A DNA stretch of 64,000 bases. Source: Timema cristinae (Eukaryota; Arthropoda; Insecta; Phasmatodea; Timematidae). The DNA lies in contig JBCFYV010000498.1 in assembly GCA_039000515.1 (NCBI GenBank), positions 1 to 64,000 of the forward strand, in the 5' to 3' direction. Positions 1-11,639 of this stretch are shown in pieces. The notes beneath the pieces were generated by a model. It searched no databases. It saw only the letters and a list, made by a program, of their open reading frames with translations, and was not told where the DNA came from. Made by a program: the position numbers and the translations under genes. Positions within the stretch are counted from its first letter, which is position 1; each line of letters begins with the position of its first letter.

Positions 1-115
1 GGAAAACCCCCGTTGCCCGGGGCAATGACCTCAATATCTATTCTTGTTTGTCTGCCCGACATACTGGTGCCAGGGAAAAACCCCGTTTCCCGGGGCAATG
101 ACCTCAATATCTATT
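1..115 (+). repeat. Polinton-type subterminal repeat, end of a second copy
   Basis: The first 115 bases are about 1.5 copies of the unit that fills the right subterminal array of the Polinton at 54481-55395 (blocks GGCAATGACCTCAATATCTA and CTGCCCGACATACTGG are shared, in the same orientation). This is therefore the right end of another Polinton-related copy whose body lies outside the window. It holds no gene of its own. Confidence 0.8.
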
Positions 116-360
116 AACAATCATCAAGAACCAACATGTCCAAGGTTGGTAGTCGAGGGGGGAGGGGAGGCGGATGTGGAAAGCAGGGCAAAATTGGTGG
201 GGGAAGGAGGATATTTATAGCAACCAATCAGAGGAAAGTAGGTCACGGTACTCAAACAGGATGTTGCAACATAACACGATATGATTACGTCACACAAATT
301 GGGGTCAAAGGTCAAAGGTCAAATTGTGGCCATGGGGCGTACTAGCTACTCAAAATGTTG
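116..360 (+). other. Outer terminal module of a Polinton-like copy
   Basis: After the subterminal repeat, the order AACCAACATGTCC, G-rich tract, GGAAGGAGG, CCAATCA box, a GTCAC block and a closing CTACT is shared with the DNA to the right of the Polinton at 56320-56515. Homology is patchy but colinear. It is either the true outer end of the element or a promoter-like module carried by it. A GATTACGTCAC (CRE-like) site is at 284-294. Confidence 0.55.
302..321 (+). promoter_or_regulatory. Three half-site DR1 nuclear-receptor-type motif
   Basis: Half-sites GGGTCA, AGGTCA and AGGTCA begin at 302, 309 and 316, each separated by one base. This is the direct-repeat-1 layout bound by RXR/USP and HNF4-type receptors. 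Use in vivo is unknown. Confidence 0.35.
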
Positions 361-659
361 GAAACCGCTGTAATAAAGTCAGTTAAATTTTTTAATCTAA
401 AATACACGATTTGAACAATATCTGCAAATATAAATAAATATATTTAAGCCAATTGGATATTTAGCTCGATGCAGGTAAACTGAAATAAATAATAAATCAA
501 GTAGCATAGAAAAAGCCTTGTATCTTTAAAAATCCACTATGAACAAATAAACAAGCTGTATCCGGGGGGAGGGGTGTTGGGGGCTCAAACCACCAAATTT
601 TATGAACAAAATGACTGTATTTATTGTTCAAACAATATAAAAATTAAGATAAAAGTACA

Positions 660-1215
660 AACTAAGGGCTGTGCTAACATAAAAAGCACTTCAGAGAGCT
701 TCTAGAGGTGTTTAATATTTAGAAATGTTTCTAGCCTTTGGCAGTTAGGGGGTTATGTTGCCATAAAAACACTTCTGATAGAGTCTAGAGGTGTTTTCTA
801 TCTAGAAATTTTCCTAGCCTTCGGCAATTAGGGGGTTATGGTGCCAAAAGAACCTTCAAATAGCTTCTAGAGGTGTTTAATATACAGAAATGGTCCCAGC
901 CTTCGGCCGTTAGGGGGTTATGGTGCCGTTAAAAACACTTCAGATAGCCTTTAGAGGTTAATATATAGACATTTTCCCAGCCTTCGGAAGTTAGGGGGTT
1001 ATGGTGCCATTAAAAACATTTCACATAGCTTCTAGATGTGTTTAATACTTAGAATTTTCCAAGCCTTCGGCAGTTAGAGGGTTGTGTTACTGTAAACAAA
1101 AACACTTCAGATAGCTTCTAGAGGTGTTTAATACTTAGAATTGTTCCTAGCCTTCGCACTTATGGTGTTATGCTGCCAGAAAAAAACACTCTAGATAGTT
1201 TTTATTCTCGTTTAA
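660..1215 (+). repeat. 83-bp tandem repeat array, about 6.5 units
   Basis: The block CCTTCGGCAGTTAGGGGGTT followed by ATGGTGCC recurs near 735, 818, 900, 981, 1062 and 1151. Between blocks lies a conserved AAAACACTTCAGATAGCTTC segment. Units differ at scattered positions and the last is the most diverged. No coding potential is seen. Confidence 0.85.
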
Positions 1216-2911
1216 AATGTTTCTCATTAAATGATGCTGTGCTCATAGTAGATATTCAAGAACAGCTGTTGATATCACCATGTATAGAAAATTAAACTAT
1301 ATGTTTCTAATGAAGCATTCGATTTAAAAAAGTTTGTTGTTAAAACTGCAAAAACACTTAATATTTCTCGCGTCCTCTTCCACCCCGTCTGAACTTGTTC
1401 ACTAAATAGATTAAAACACTAAAGTGAATTATGAAATCTAATATTTACCGTGGTGAATACAATGATGTCTTCGACTCATCTCCGGACCATATGTCCATCA
1501 AATCTTCTGTAAAAGTGCTGCTGCTAGGCCTACCAGTTATTGAATGTATGGATATATTAATTTGTGCGCTGCAGTGAGGCAGCTCTGAATGTAAAAGGAT
1601 ACCAATAGTATCAGATAAATGCTGGAGGTGTGCTCGAATGTGGAGAGAGAATTATTTGAATTGTATCACTATTGATATTCCTAAAATAATAATGTAAACA
1701 ATTATTGGTAGGCCTATATAAAATAAATTTGTTTTTAGTAAGGATTATGTGGTCCTTTCGTCTTACGAGTTATTAATTTGGTTATCTAGAAAATATATGT
1801 ACAGCTTTTTAGAACTTTAATATTTATTATAAAGTTTTTATACTCAAGCAATAAAATTTATTGCAAATCGACAAAGAGCTGATTATAGTTTACGCCATAA
1901 AATTATTTAGAAACTCACCTTTCTTCAGAAGAAGGAGACATAAAGTTGCAATCCATAGTTTATATCATCTGTTCTTGAATATTAGGTTTTGCTGGCTCGA
2001 TGAACTGTTACCACCTTTGTTTACATGTAAATCATTTGTATTTACAAAGCATAATATATCGATAAATAAGGCCACTTTTTAAGAAACTGTTTTTCTATGA
2101 ATACTATAAAACTACAAAATCAAAAGCCTATAAAAGGTATATTTGAACATTTCTGAAAGTAGGAAAAAGTAAAGCCGAATTTACTATCCCGAAATGATGT
2201 TTTGTGTTTTGGTCATTGATCATTTACCAAAATAACATAAATTTATTACATGCTTTTATTAAATAGGTTTTTTTCTTTTAAACCAGTAAGTATTTTCTGT
2301 AAATTGAATATAATGGTAGTGTTATATAGAATTGGTTAAACATAGGATATCGCTATGCTTTGCCTTACATTTTGCATAATTTGTATTTCAGCATGTAGCT
2401 CAAAAATCTCAGGCAAAAAGTGTAATTATCTGAGCATTTTATTGCTAGGACATATTATTTTCATGCAAAATAATACATGATTTAATTTTGTCAAGCGTGT
2501 TCAAGTATTAATCATTGTAACATAAAACTTGTATTTTCTAAAAAAAAAAATCTGACAATTTAAACAAAAAAAAATTAAAACAAATATTCTAGTACCCTAT
2601 TTTATTATTATGAAGTCATGTGAACTTAATATTATTCTTACATATAATTTCTTATAAATTTTTAATAACACAGTTTTGGTTTAAAAGTAAACCTTTGTTA
2701 CTTTGAGGGGGGGGGGGGGAGTATTAAAGAAATTAAAACAACAATATAAAAAATAATTTACTAGGGGCGAGGAAGATAAAGTATTTGATACGAAAAAGTG
2801 CTTTCACATTAGCGTGTAGATGTAAATTATAAAACCAAAGTGAATTTCACATTTAAAAACTACGCTACTGCACCTTGGTAGAGATTCGTGAATCTTATCT
2901 AACCATGTAAG
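1216..2911. other. No gene seen: AT-rich intergenic or intronic DNA
   Basis: Only short chance reading frames are present. A homopolymeric G run lies at 2705-2719. This stretch could be intron of the GalNAc-transferase gene whose first coding exon is at 14.3-14.7 kb on the minus strand. Confidence 0.6.
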
Positions 2912-3104
2912 GCACTAATCCTGAAACATTTGTCAATATTTAGTACATGATTAGTGCTTCAAATCCTATAGTCTAAGAATTAGTTCTTTATTTGCAACGT
3001 ACTAAGAGGCGTACATTACGGCTGAGGAGACTAGCTTCACGCAGCTCCACCACATAAAGCAATAATTCAGAAACAATTGTCAATACTTAGTATATAATCA
3101 TTGC
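2912..3104. repeat. Pair of 46-nt hairpins with compensatory changes
   Basis: Hairpin 1 is 2912-2957 (arms GCACTAATC / GATTAGTGC). Hairpin 2 is 3059-3104 (arms GCAATAATT / AATCATTGC). Both have 9-bp arms and a 28-nt loop, and the loops differ at about 4 of 28 positions. Two arm positions differ between copies in a way that keeps the base pair (C-G to A-T, and C-G to T-A); one position in copy 2 is mismatched. No known RNA family is recognised. Confidence 0.6.
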
Positions 3105-4342
3105 TTTCAACCAATAATTCTCAATAATGATTAGAAATTTTAGGTTTCCATCCAAAAATTGTTTGAATTTACAGTATTTCATCGGTAAGCTTCTAAAACT
3201 TAATACGACCCTAATTGTTGCGATAATTAGGGGTAAACATTACGCGCTTTGTTTAATATGGAAAAGGCAAATTTACACCTACCCTGAAATTAAATATGTT
3301 GCTCAAGGTTTTTATATTGTAGAGCTGATTTTGGAACTTTTTCAGTTGAGACTACTAATCAGGCACTAAACATTGTAATAATGTTTTTAGATTTAACCTT
3401 CAAGTACCAGAGCTGAATTAAGCTTTATTAAAATTAAATTTTATCTTTTGTGTAGTGATTAAAATTTTGTGAAGCTCATTGGATTTATAGGAATAATTAT
3501 AAAGACCATAAAAAATACATGTTTTAAACTTAGGCAACATAATTCAAATTGTGGTTCTTTACTTCACGGAACCAGTTTAACGAAGCTTCCGGACGGATTT
3601 TAACCCCTTACTCCTGAATAGAGGAGCAACACGGCAAAATGAAACTAGCACGCAACCGTTGAAAAGTGAAACTGATACTGTTTTTATACAGATAAAAACA
3701 GTATATACTTACTTTGATCCATCAATAAAATGCTTCTTAACCTTATTCCATCCTAATTTTTTGCGGGAACAGATAGTCGAAGTCTAGTTTTTTTCCCCTT
3801 TACGGTAGTCACTTTGCTCGTATTATTGTTCATAGTCAGTAGTTTTAATGCATCGAAAAAACAATATAATTCTATGTAATTAACATATAATTATAATAGC
3901 TATCATAGGAAGGCAAAGCATACACAACTGTTCGGAAACACAGGACCAGTTTTTTAAACCAATTGATTTATACATTTACAATAAAAGCTAGAGCAGACAA
4001 TATTATTTTAAACATTTTTTAACGAACACATAAAACTTTAAAATGAGCGGGCTCACTGTGCGTTGTCTCAACTCTCAACAAGGTGAAGGCAGACATCCAA
4101 CTAAAAGAGCATATGCGCATGGAGTCAACTGCCTTTCCTTCTTTTTCCGGCTATTCTTTACTTACAAAGCGTGGATGGAGGATTTGGCTACCCTACTTGA
4201 GGGCTGAAAAGCATTACCTTTGACGCGTCAAAACAGCATAAGGAATTAGCAATTATCTTTACATTTTCTGTTGTGACCTTATCAAAAAATTACTTTATTT
4301 GTTTTTGAAATATTGTATCTAGATTATTTAGTAGTAACCCTC
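3105..4342. other. No gene seen: AT-rich DNA
   Basis: The longest frame, 3127-3369 (+), has AT-rich composition, no recognisable domain and no flanking signals. I see nothing else of note. Confidence 0.6.
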
Positions 4343-4589
4343 GTCTCAGAACTGTGACAATATAGTTAAAGGGCCATTGAAAATGAGCAAATTTTTAATT
4401 TTCATTAATTTTATGTATAGAAAGATTATTAAAATGTAAGGTTGAGAGTACTAGTTAAGCATGTCTCCACCTTTTATCTTCATTTTGGCTTAAGTCAAGT
4501 TTGGAAAAAATAAAACACTACTTAACAATGTCCTATGCAATGAACGTCTGTAACGCATTCCAGTGCTCCGGTAGGCAACCCCCTTAACA
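4343..4589 (+). repeat. Dispersed repeat, copy 1 of 2
   Basis: About 245 bp matching 29960-30207 in the same orientation, from CTCGTCTCAGAACTGTGACA through GGTTGAGAGTACTAG to CGTCTGTAACGCATTCCA and CTCCGGTAGGC. No terminal repeats or coding capacity were found, so the class is unknown. Confidence 0.75.
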
Positions 4590-4662
4590 CTAACCGTTCG
4601 GGTTTTTCACATTTATAATGTTAATACTAATACCATTAACAAACAATAATTTTAAAATATTT

Positions 4663-4665
<3 letters not shown>

Positions 4666-4726
<61 letters not shown>
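4666..4726. repeat. (TAA)n microsatellite
   Basis: About 20 uninterrupted TAA units. Confidence 0.95.
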
Positions 4727-4875
4727 CACATGGATAAAATGCTAAAATTTTAAATACTGTGGAAAAAATTAATACTAGGCCTAACATCAACAGATCAAAG
4801 TTAACAATAAAAAACTAAAAAAAAGATGTATAAACTGTAATTAAAATATTTTTCTTGTATATATATAAATTTTGA

Positions 4876-4975
4876 CCTGCAAAAGTGACAGCTGCTAAAC
4901 ATATGTTTTTGCAGATCATAAGTTTTGGCGTAGGGATACATAATTGGATCTGATAATTTTTTCTAGCTTTCAGGC
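4876..4975 (-). repeat. Repeat related to the interior of the 34.5-kb foldback element
   Basis: On the minus strand this segment matches about 34550-34665, sharing ATGATCTGCAAAAACATATG and TTTAGCAGCTGTCACTT. The outer arms of the 34.5-kb element are not recognised here, so this is either a relic or an internal-only copy. Confidence 0.6.
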
Positions 4976-5669
4976 ACTACCATAAAAGCCCTAGCTCAAC
5001 TATAATTAGTATACACATGCGTACTAAACGAACAGGCACGATCTGCTATTTTTTTTTAAATTACCCTTATCGAACTTAATTTATGGACAAAATTAAATTA
5101 ATTAAAATAGAATTTAGCTAAGAAATCTTGGATTCCCAGTTCTGGTATTTCCAGAATTTTAGATCTCCCTAGATATAGCCAGATGTGGCGTTTTTACACA
5201 TCGGATATTATAACGATTTGATGCTGAATTAAAAAACTGACGTACAAATCAGGGCCTTAAATCTTTTCTGCCATGGGATTCACATTTCCTAAACACGACA
5301 CTGGTGTTCTAGAAGTCAACGCTCCCTGATATCCATTTCTCAATTCATTTTCTACTTGATCGAATCTCTATTTACTCTTGTTTTCTTTACTTATTTGAGG
5401 GTACGCCATAGGGTAGAATTGGGTCTATCTCACTTTATTGAGAGGGATGGGCCGAGGTGAGGGAGGTGTGATGAAAAACTATTTAGGTTTTTATTCAGGA
5501 TTTTATTTCCAGAAATTTCACTATGAATTAAACAATATGAAACAAGTATTAGGGTACATAGTCAATATTTCTGATCTCTGGATACTAAGATTCTGATTTT
5601 CCTAGTATTTGGAGCTTCTTCACAATACATTAGGCTACATTCAATCAACCCGGTCGGAACTGATTTATG
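4976..5669. other. No gene seen: AT-rich DNA before the retrotransposon
   Basis: No domain, RNA gene or clear repeat is visible. The last four bases before the LTR (5670-5673, ATGG) are the left target-site duplication of the gypsy element. Confidence 0.6.
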
Positions 5670-5673
5670 ATGG

Positions 5674-6557
5674 TGTAACAAGATTAGTGTTTATCAGTGG
5701 GACCAGCGTGCTCTCATTGTTTACCCTGGCTGCACTCCTTGTTCTCTCTGTCTCCCTCCTTGTCTAGCAGGTAGGCAGCGACCTTCTCGCTTGAATGGGG
5801 GAATATGGCGGCCAAGGGGATGCGGGGGGGAAGGATGGAGACACGTCTGGAGGGGTCTGGATTCTTTTATTCTGGACTTTTAACTCTAGAAATGGAGGAT
5901 TCCAGACCCTTAGCTGTCATCACCCCTATATAAACACGCTCAGCGATAGCCGTGGGTATTCAGTTCGTGGTTCTAGACTAATGAGTCCGGGTGTCCCCAG
6001 TGCGAGTGTGTGTACCGGTGTGTACATTGTGTGGACCGGCGTGTCAAGTGTGTGAACCAGAGTAACCAGCGAGCAGGACGGCGCATCTGTGGGTGGATCA
6101 GCGAGTCCGGCGTTTGTGTATAGTGGGTCACCGCCGTGTATCGTGTGTGAGACAAGTGCCATTTGTTGTTATTGTGAACTACTGTGTTAGTGAACATTAT
6201 TGTGACTGTTTTTAAATATTTGAATAGTTATTAGGTGTTTTATAGTTGTTAATTTGTTTATTCAATTTATTTACATCTCTGTGTGCTCTATTAGTTTAAT
6301 TAAGTTACAGACTTGATTAGGGCTCTTTTTTTATTTTACTCAATTACTTGTTTAGTTATAATTAATTTAGATATACAGTTAATCAGTGTGTGTATGTAAG
6401 TGTTAATTTTAATAATCAAAACCTTGAATATTCCGTGGGCATTTTCATTCGTGTTTGGTCGGAAGCATACCCCAATATCTCTAAAAGAACTCGTGGTTCA
6501 CACGTTCACGTGTGAACGGCCTGTGACCCTCCCAGGACACGTGCGCCCCAAATTACA
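5674..6557 (+). repeat. 5' LTR
   Basis: Starts TGTAACAAGATTAG and ends AATTACA. It is colinear with 11640-12524. It carries the element promoter (TATA and initiator near 5927-5965). Its most divergent part relative to the 3' LTR is about 5790-5870. Confidence 0.95.
5927..5966 (+). promoter_or_regulatory. LTR core promoter: TATA box plus TCAGTT initiator
   Basis: TATATAAA is at 5927-5934. The initiator TCAGTT is at 5960-5965, with its A 33 nt from the TATAAA start. TCAKTY is the arthropod initiator consensus. The same pair is kept in the 3' LTR. It probably marks the U3/R boundary. Confidence 0.65.
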
Positions 6558-6558
6558 T

Positions 6559-6576
6559 TGGTGTCATAAGTGTGAT
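6559..6576 (+). other. Primer-binding site candidate
   Basis: TGGTGTCATAAGTGTGAT begins one base after the 5' LTR and starts with TGG, as expected for pairing to the CCA end of a tRNA. The tRNA species cannot be fixed by eye. Confidence 0.5.
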
Positions 6577-6611
6577 ATTGGTGGTGTGTGTGCTTGATGA
6601 CAACGAAAAAA

Positions 6612-7967
6612 ATGGCTGCGGATATCCAGGGTTTAACAGCTCTTATTCAATCCACGGCAGAACAAACAATGACAGGCTGGACCAAATAGCGTCGCAAACT
6701 ACGTCATTGAACAACCAGATGGCGGAACAGACGACATCATTGGAAAGAAAGATGGCAGAACAGACGACATCATTGGAAAGCAAGATGGCGGAACAGACGA
6801 CATCATTGGAAAGTAAGATAGAAATTAAGATTGTGGAGCAGACGACATCATTGGAAAGTAAGATGGAAAGTAAGATGACGGAACAGATGACATCATTGGA
6901 AAGTAAGATGGCGGAACAGAAGACATCATTGGAAAGTAAGATGGCGGAACATACAACATCGTTGAACGCAATGAAAGAAGAATTAAAAACAGAGATTATG
7001 GAGGGTAAATTTACGCCATTGCAGAGAGAGATGGACACCGTCAAAAACGAAATGGAAACTATATTTTGACGACTACGAGAAGAAATGAATTAACGTTTAA
7101 GCAGCTTGTCAACTACAAGTGAGGGTAATGTCACTCAACTTCCACGCATTTTCCGAGCTCAGTGCCTTAGAAGGATCTCGTACCGTAGGTAAACCATCTC
7201 CATATCATGGACAAGGTACCTGGCGTGAGTATCAAACACAATTTGAAATTGTGGCCAAAATCAATAGCTGGAAGATGACGCCAAAAGACCAGTATTTGGC
7301 AGCAATGCTCCAGGGGCTTGCTTTGGTGGTGTTACAGAACCTCTCGGAGCCCACCCGACTGGACTACGATGCCTTGACGTCAGCACTTGAACTACGATTT
7401 GGTAACAAACACCTTCGGCATCTTTACCATGCCAAGTTGAAAAACAGAGTTCAAAGACCCAACGAGTCCCTGGCGGAACTGGCAGCTGATGTTGAAAGAT
7501 TGTCACAGCTGGCCATTGAAAGTTGTCCTGCTGATACACGTGACGTAATCGCTGTTGGTGCGTTCTTGGACGCCCATTTCAGACAGTGAAGTTCAACAGA
7601 CGGTCAGAGTTGCAGGCCTTCGAACTATGCAAGAGGCCTTGGCCAGAGCGTTGGAGTGGAGTCGGCCAAAGTTGCTGCAAGGGCCACGCGGCGTGTGATA
7701 CGGAACGCATGTTTGGAATAAGGAGATGTGTGTGCTGGTGTAAGTCTGGATCAGCAACATTTCCTGGATGAACTCAAAAGTATAGTAAAAGAAGTTAAAT
7801 CGATTTCTAAGGTTCGGAACGCTCCACGCGGCCCCAATTCTAATAAGACGACCCAATTTGAATGTTGGAACTGTAATAAAGTTGGACATCTCCGCTCCCA
7901 GTGTAAAGAAAAGAGGATCAGTGAGCAAAGTGACTACTGGAACAAGAATCAACCAGAAAACTACTGA
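6612..7967 (+). pseudogene. gag: hendecad coiled coil, capsid-like region, CCHC knuckle (frameshifted)
   Basis: The likely start is ATG at 6612 (AAAATGG context), read for about 25 codons before a 1-nt shift into the coiled-coil frame. About 6700-6990 encodes near-identical 11-residue repeats (TTSLESKMAEQ), a 33-nt tandem repeat forming a hendecad coiled coil. At 7119-7589 follows a retroviral capsid-type segment (WREYQTQFEIVA; LRFGNKHLRHLYHAKLKNR). The frame breaks again near 7580-7730. A zinc knuckle CWNCNKVGHLRSQC (C-X2-C-X4-H-X4-C) lies at 7863-7904. Gag would package element RNA; this copy cannot make a full protein. Confidence 0.85.
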
Positions 7968-8081
7968 AAGCTAGTCTTAAAGAGCGAATACCAGCTGACT
8001 CCACACAAAATGCTCCCATGGTTATCTTCAATGTGCGATCGCTTGGAAGTGAAGACGACGCTCTATAGGTGGAAGGAATGT

Positions 8082-8458
8082 TGGATGGAAAAGCATGCCG
8101 AATGGTTGTGGACACGGGTGCCAACGTCACATTGGTCCGACCCGATTTCACCATGTTGGTTCATCGGTCACAACGAACAGATAACACTCTTCAAGGATGA
8201 GTAATAAGGACGGTAACTGGTGATTCTGCACCAGTTTTGGAAAAAGCACAAATGAAATTTAATTTAGGAAGTTTTCAAGTAGAACATCCTGTGTACGTTG
8301 CCAACATTGAGGACGAGTGTATTCTTGGTTTGGACTTCCTGCGCAAATTTGGCTGCTGTATCGATTTAGGTTCAGGAGTTATAAGAACACCTGAAGTAGA
8401 GGTTGAAATTGTATCTCGGCGGTGTGTGACTCTCCGGACGATTCCCCGTGGTCTGTAA
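8082..8458 (+). pseudogene. Retropepsin (aspartic protease)
   Basis: The catalytic DTGA is encoded at 8111-8122, inside VVDTGANVTLV, in one frame. The second half, ending in the conserved ECILGLDFL segment, is at 8237-8458 in another frame, so at least one indel lies between about 8160 and 8237. The domain lies between the gag zinc knuckle and RT, the normal gypsy order. It would cleave Gag-Pol. Confidence 0.85.
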
Positions 8459-8759
8459 GCGAACAACCATCCTTCCTGCGAACAGCGAAGTTCTTGTTCC
8501 AGCGGAGTGTAGGGAAGATTATGGACGGCACTTGGACTAGTGGAGTCAGCGAACGGTACTAATAAGCTGCCATTAAGTGTGATAACTGCAAGAACACTTT
8601 TTTCAAACAACAATAAGAGCATTCCAGTCACTATGATAAATCTATCTGACAAGATATGGGGAATCAAGAAGGGAACTATAATTGGGAGATGTTACCGAGT
8701 ATCTCAGATAACGTTGAGGGGAAGTTTCGATCGATAAAATAACTCCTACCATAAGCGAT

Positions 8760-10190
8760 CTACCTAAGCCCTTACAAGAGCTGTCTGAGCGCGCTTCAGA
8801 GCATCTAGACGCTTCCCAAGGAAAACGAGTAGTCCAGTTTTTAATGGAGCATAACTCTGCGTTTCCCTGCGAACCAAGAATTTGGGCAGAACTAATGTGA
8901 TTTGCCACAAGATTGATACGGGAGATGCCTCACCTATCAAACAACCTCCAAGATGCCTACCCATGTCTACGAATGTTGAGGTTGAGGAAATGCTAAAGAA
9001 GATGATGGAGTACGATACGATAGAGCCAGCTTCAGGACCATGGTCATCACCTGTAGTTCTTGTCAAAAAGAAGGATAGCTCCACGCGATTCTGTGTAGAT
9101 TACCACCGCCTTAATGATGTCACAAAAAAGGACTCCTACCCCTTACCTTGAATAGACGATACCATGAACGCAATGGCAGGTTTCCCAATGGTTCACAACA
9201 TTGGATATGAAGAGTGGCTTCTGGCAATGTGAGGTCAATCCGGCTGACCGAGAGAAAACAGCTTTCTCAATCTACGGAAAGGGTACTTGGCAATTTAAGT
9301 TGATGCCATTTGGTCTTTGTAATGCACCGGCTACGTTTGAACGCCTCATGGAATGTATCCTGCCTCTAGACAAATGCCAAGTTTATCTGGACGACATCGT
9401 GGTAACTGGAAGTACGTTCGAAGAACATTTAGAGCGCTTGAGAACCGTGCTTCAGAAGATAGCAGATGCCAATCTCAAGCTCGTTCCGAAGAAGTGCAAT
9501 CTATTCAGACGGAAAGTTAAATTTCTTGGACACGTAATTACTGCAAAAGGGGTGGAAACAGATTTAGAAAAGACGGAATGTATCCGAAACTGGCCAAGGC
9601 CAAAGGATCGGACCAGAGTACGAAGCTTCTTTGGACTATGTACCTACTACCGTCGATTTGTACCAGGATTTGCCAACATTGCTAAGCCTCTCCACCAGCT
9701 TACGGAGACCACAAGGAGATTTAATTGAACCTCAGAATGTGACGTAGCCTTCGACACTCTAAAAAATGCCTTGTCCTCACCACCGTTTTTAGCATTCCCT
9801 GAAGAAGATGGTAAGTTTATATGGGACACTGATGCCAGTGACGTTGGAATCGGCGCGGTCCTTTCTCAGGTACAAAATGGCTCTGAGAGGGTAATAGAAT
9901 ACTTCAGTAAAGTGCTCCTGAAGCCTGAAAGAAACTACTGTGTAACAAGACGTGAGTTGCTGGCAATAATCAAAGCTGTTGATCATTTTCATCACTATTT
10001 GTATGGAAGGCAATTCCTCATAAGGACCGACCATGCTGTTCTCCGCTGGTTGTTGAGTTTTAAGAAACCTGAAGGACAGATGGCACGTTGGATACAAAAA
10101 CTCCAGGAGTACGACTTCGTAGTCCAACATCGGGCTGGACATAGTCATGGAAACGCTGACGCGTTATCCAGAAGACCATGCGAAGAACAT
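8760..10190 (+). pseudogene. Reverse transcriptase and RNase H
   Basis: RT fingers are read at 8882-9151 (SSPVVLVKKKD; FCVDYHRLND). They end at an in-frame TGA (9149-9151), and a 1-nt shift follows before 9201. The palm is at 9201-9728 (TAFSIYGKGTWQFKLMPFGL) with the catalytic YLDD at 9384-9395. A TGA closes that frame at 9726. RNase H follows from 9771: WDTDASDVGIG, RRELLAI, IRTDHAVLRWLL and NADALSRRP supply the acidic residues. Together these would copy element RNA into DNA; at least three lesions prevent it. Confidence 0.93.
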
Positions 10191-11600
10191 GGCTGCCATC
10201 ATTGCCAGCGGCGAGAGGAAAACGAATTAGAAGAAGGACGTACTGGATTGCAAGAGGACGTCGCAGACAGTGGACGAAAATTCTGGGTCGATGAATGTCT
10301 AAGAGAAGATCAGATGAAAGATGACTCCATATGTCAATTAATAGAATGGAAAGAAGGTGGATTTAAGCCAGGCTGGCAGGACGTGTCAGGCCTGAGTCCA
10401 ATAGTGAATAGTTATTGGGCTCAGTGGGACTCCCTCGTAATGAAAAATGGCGTCCTTTATCGAATATGGGAAAGTGCAGATGGTCTGCGCAAGAAACATC
10501 AGTTGGTATTGCAAAAGAATCGAGTCAAAACTGTGCTGGAAGACCTTCACAACTCACCAGCTGGGGGGCATTATGGCATAAACAAAACACTCGAGAAAGT
10601 AAGAGACCGATTCTACTAGTTGCACTGCAGGGATGACGTTGAGAGCTGGTGCCGGAAATGTAACGTCTGCTCTTCAAGGAAAGGACCTAGGACTAGAGGA
10701 AGGAGCCGAATGCACCAATACAATGTAGGTAGGTGCTCCCTTCGAGAGAATAGCTGTGGATGTGATGGGCCCGCTCCCAGCTACAGAGAAAGGAAATCGA
10801 TATCTACTAGTTGTGATGGACTATTTCACAAAGTGGCCAGAGGTAATACCCCTTAAAAATCAGGAGGCAATTACAGTAGCAGAAGCCTTGATTGAGAATG
10901 TATTTAGAGCAGATTCGGGGTGCCCCTGGAGCTACACTTCGATCAAGGACGTAAGTTTGAGCCTTCTGTATTCCGGGAAATGGCCAATCTTCTAGAAATA
11001 AAAAAAACAAGGACTACTCCTCTTCACCCCCAATCGGATGGGATGGTTGAAAGACGGAACAGAACCCTAGAGAAATACCTGTCCATGTTCGTCTCAGAAA
11101 ATCAAAATAATTGGGACAGTAGAGTTCCTTTGTTTTTGTTGTCCTATAGATCAGCTGTCCATGAAACAACCGGAGTGACCCCTGCAAAGATGCTTTTTGG
11201 TCGAGAGCTTCGGTTGCCTTGAGACCTTTTATATGGCCGTCCTGAGAATCTTGCTGAGTTAACTGAACAAGAACACACCGAACAGCTTCGCAATATTCTG
11301 GAAGAAGTACACCAGTTTGCAAGGACACAAATCAAGATTAACAGCGACCAGATGAAAACACGATACGACCTCCGAGCAAACGATAGGAGCTTTTCAGCTG
11401 GAGATCTAGTATGGCTATACTACCCACAGAAGAAAAAGGGTATATCACCAAAGCTACAGAGAAAATGGGAGGGCCCATATGAAGTAATTAACCGGATTAA
11501 CGACGTGATCATCCGTATACGACGAGGAGCAAGAGGGAAAATGAAGGTCGTGCACATCGATCGCCTTGCGGCATATCGGGGACAAGAGTCCAGACTTTGA
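10191..11600 (+). pseudogene. Integrase (HHCC, DDE core, GPY/F module)
   Basis: The N-terminal zinc segment crosses an in-frame TAG at 10617-10619: H and H come from HNSPAGGHYGINKTLEKV, and the cysteines from CRKCNVC just after the stop. Core: first Asp in MDVMGPLP (10756), second in HFDQGRKFE (frame from 10920), Glu in GMVERRNRTLEK (about 11040). A second in-frame TGA lies at 11220-11222, after which the frame is open to 11600. The C-terminus has KWEGPYEVINRI...VVHIDRLAAY, a GPY/F-type module. A frameshift separates 10756-10915 from 10920 onward. Confidence 0.92.
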
Positions 11601-11626
11601 GATATCTGTTCGGGACGAACATACTT

Positions 11627-11639
11627 AAGGAGGGGGTGG
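11627..11639 (+). other. Polypurine tract
   Basis: AAGGAGGGGGTGG sits directly before the 3' LTR, the expected plus-strand primer site. Confidence 0.85.

Noticed and set aside
5926..6197. Minus-strand frames rich in THTLDTPVHTMYTPVHT, present in both LTRs
   Set aside because: Antisense of simple GTGTGTAC-type LTR sequence; no start context, and not kept in length between LTRs.
6643..7044. 133-codon minus-strand frame with repeating SNDVVCSAILL peptides
   Set aside because: It is the antisense of the 33-nt gag repeat; the plus strand has gag context on both sides.
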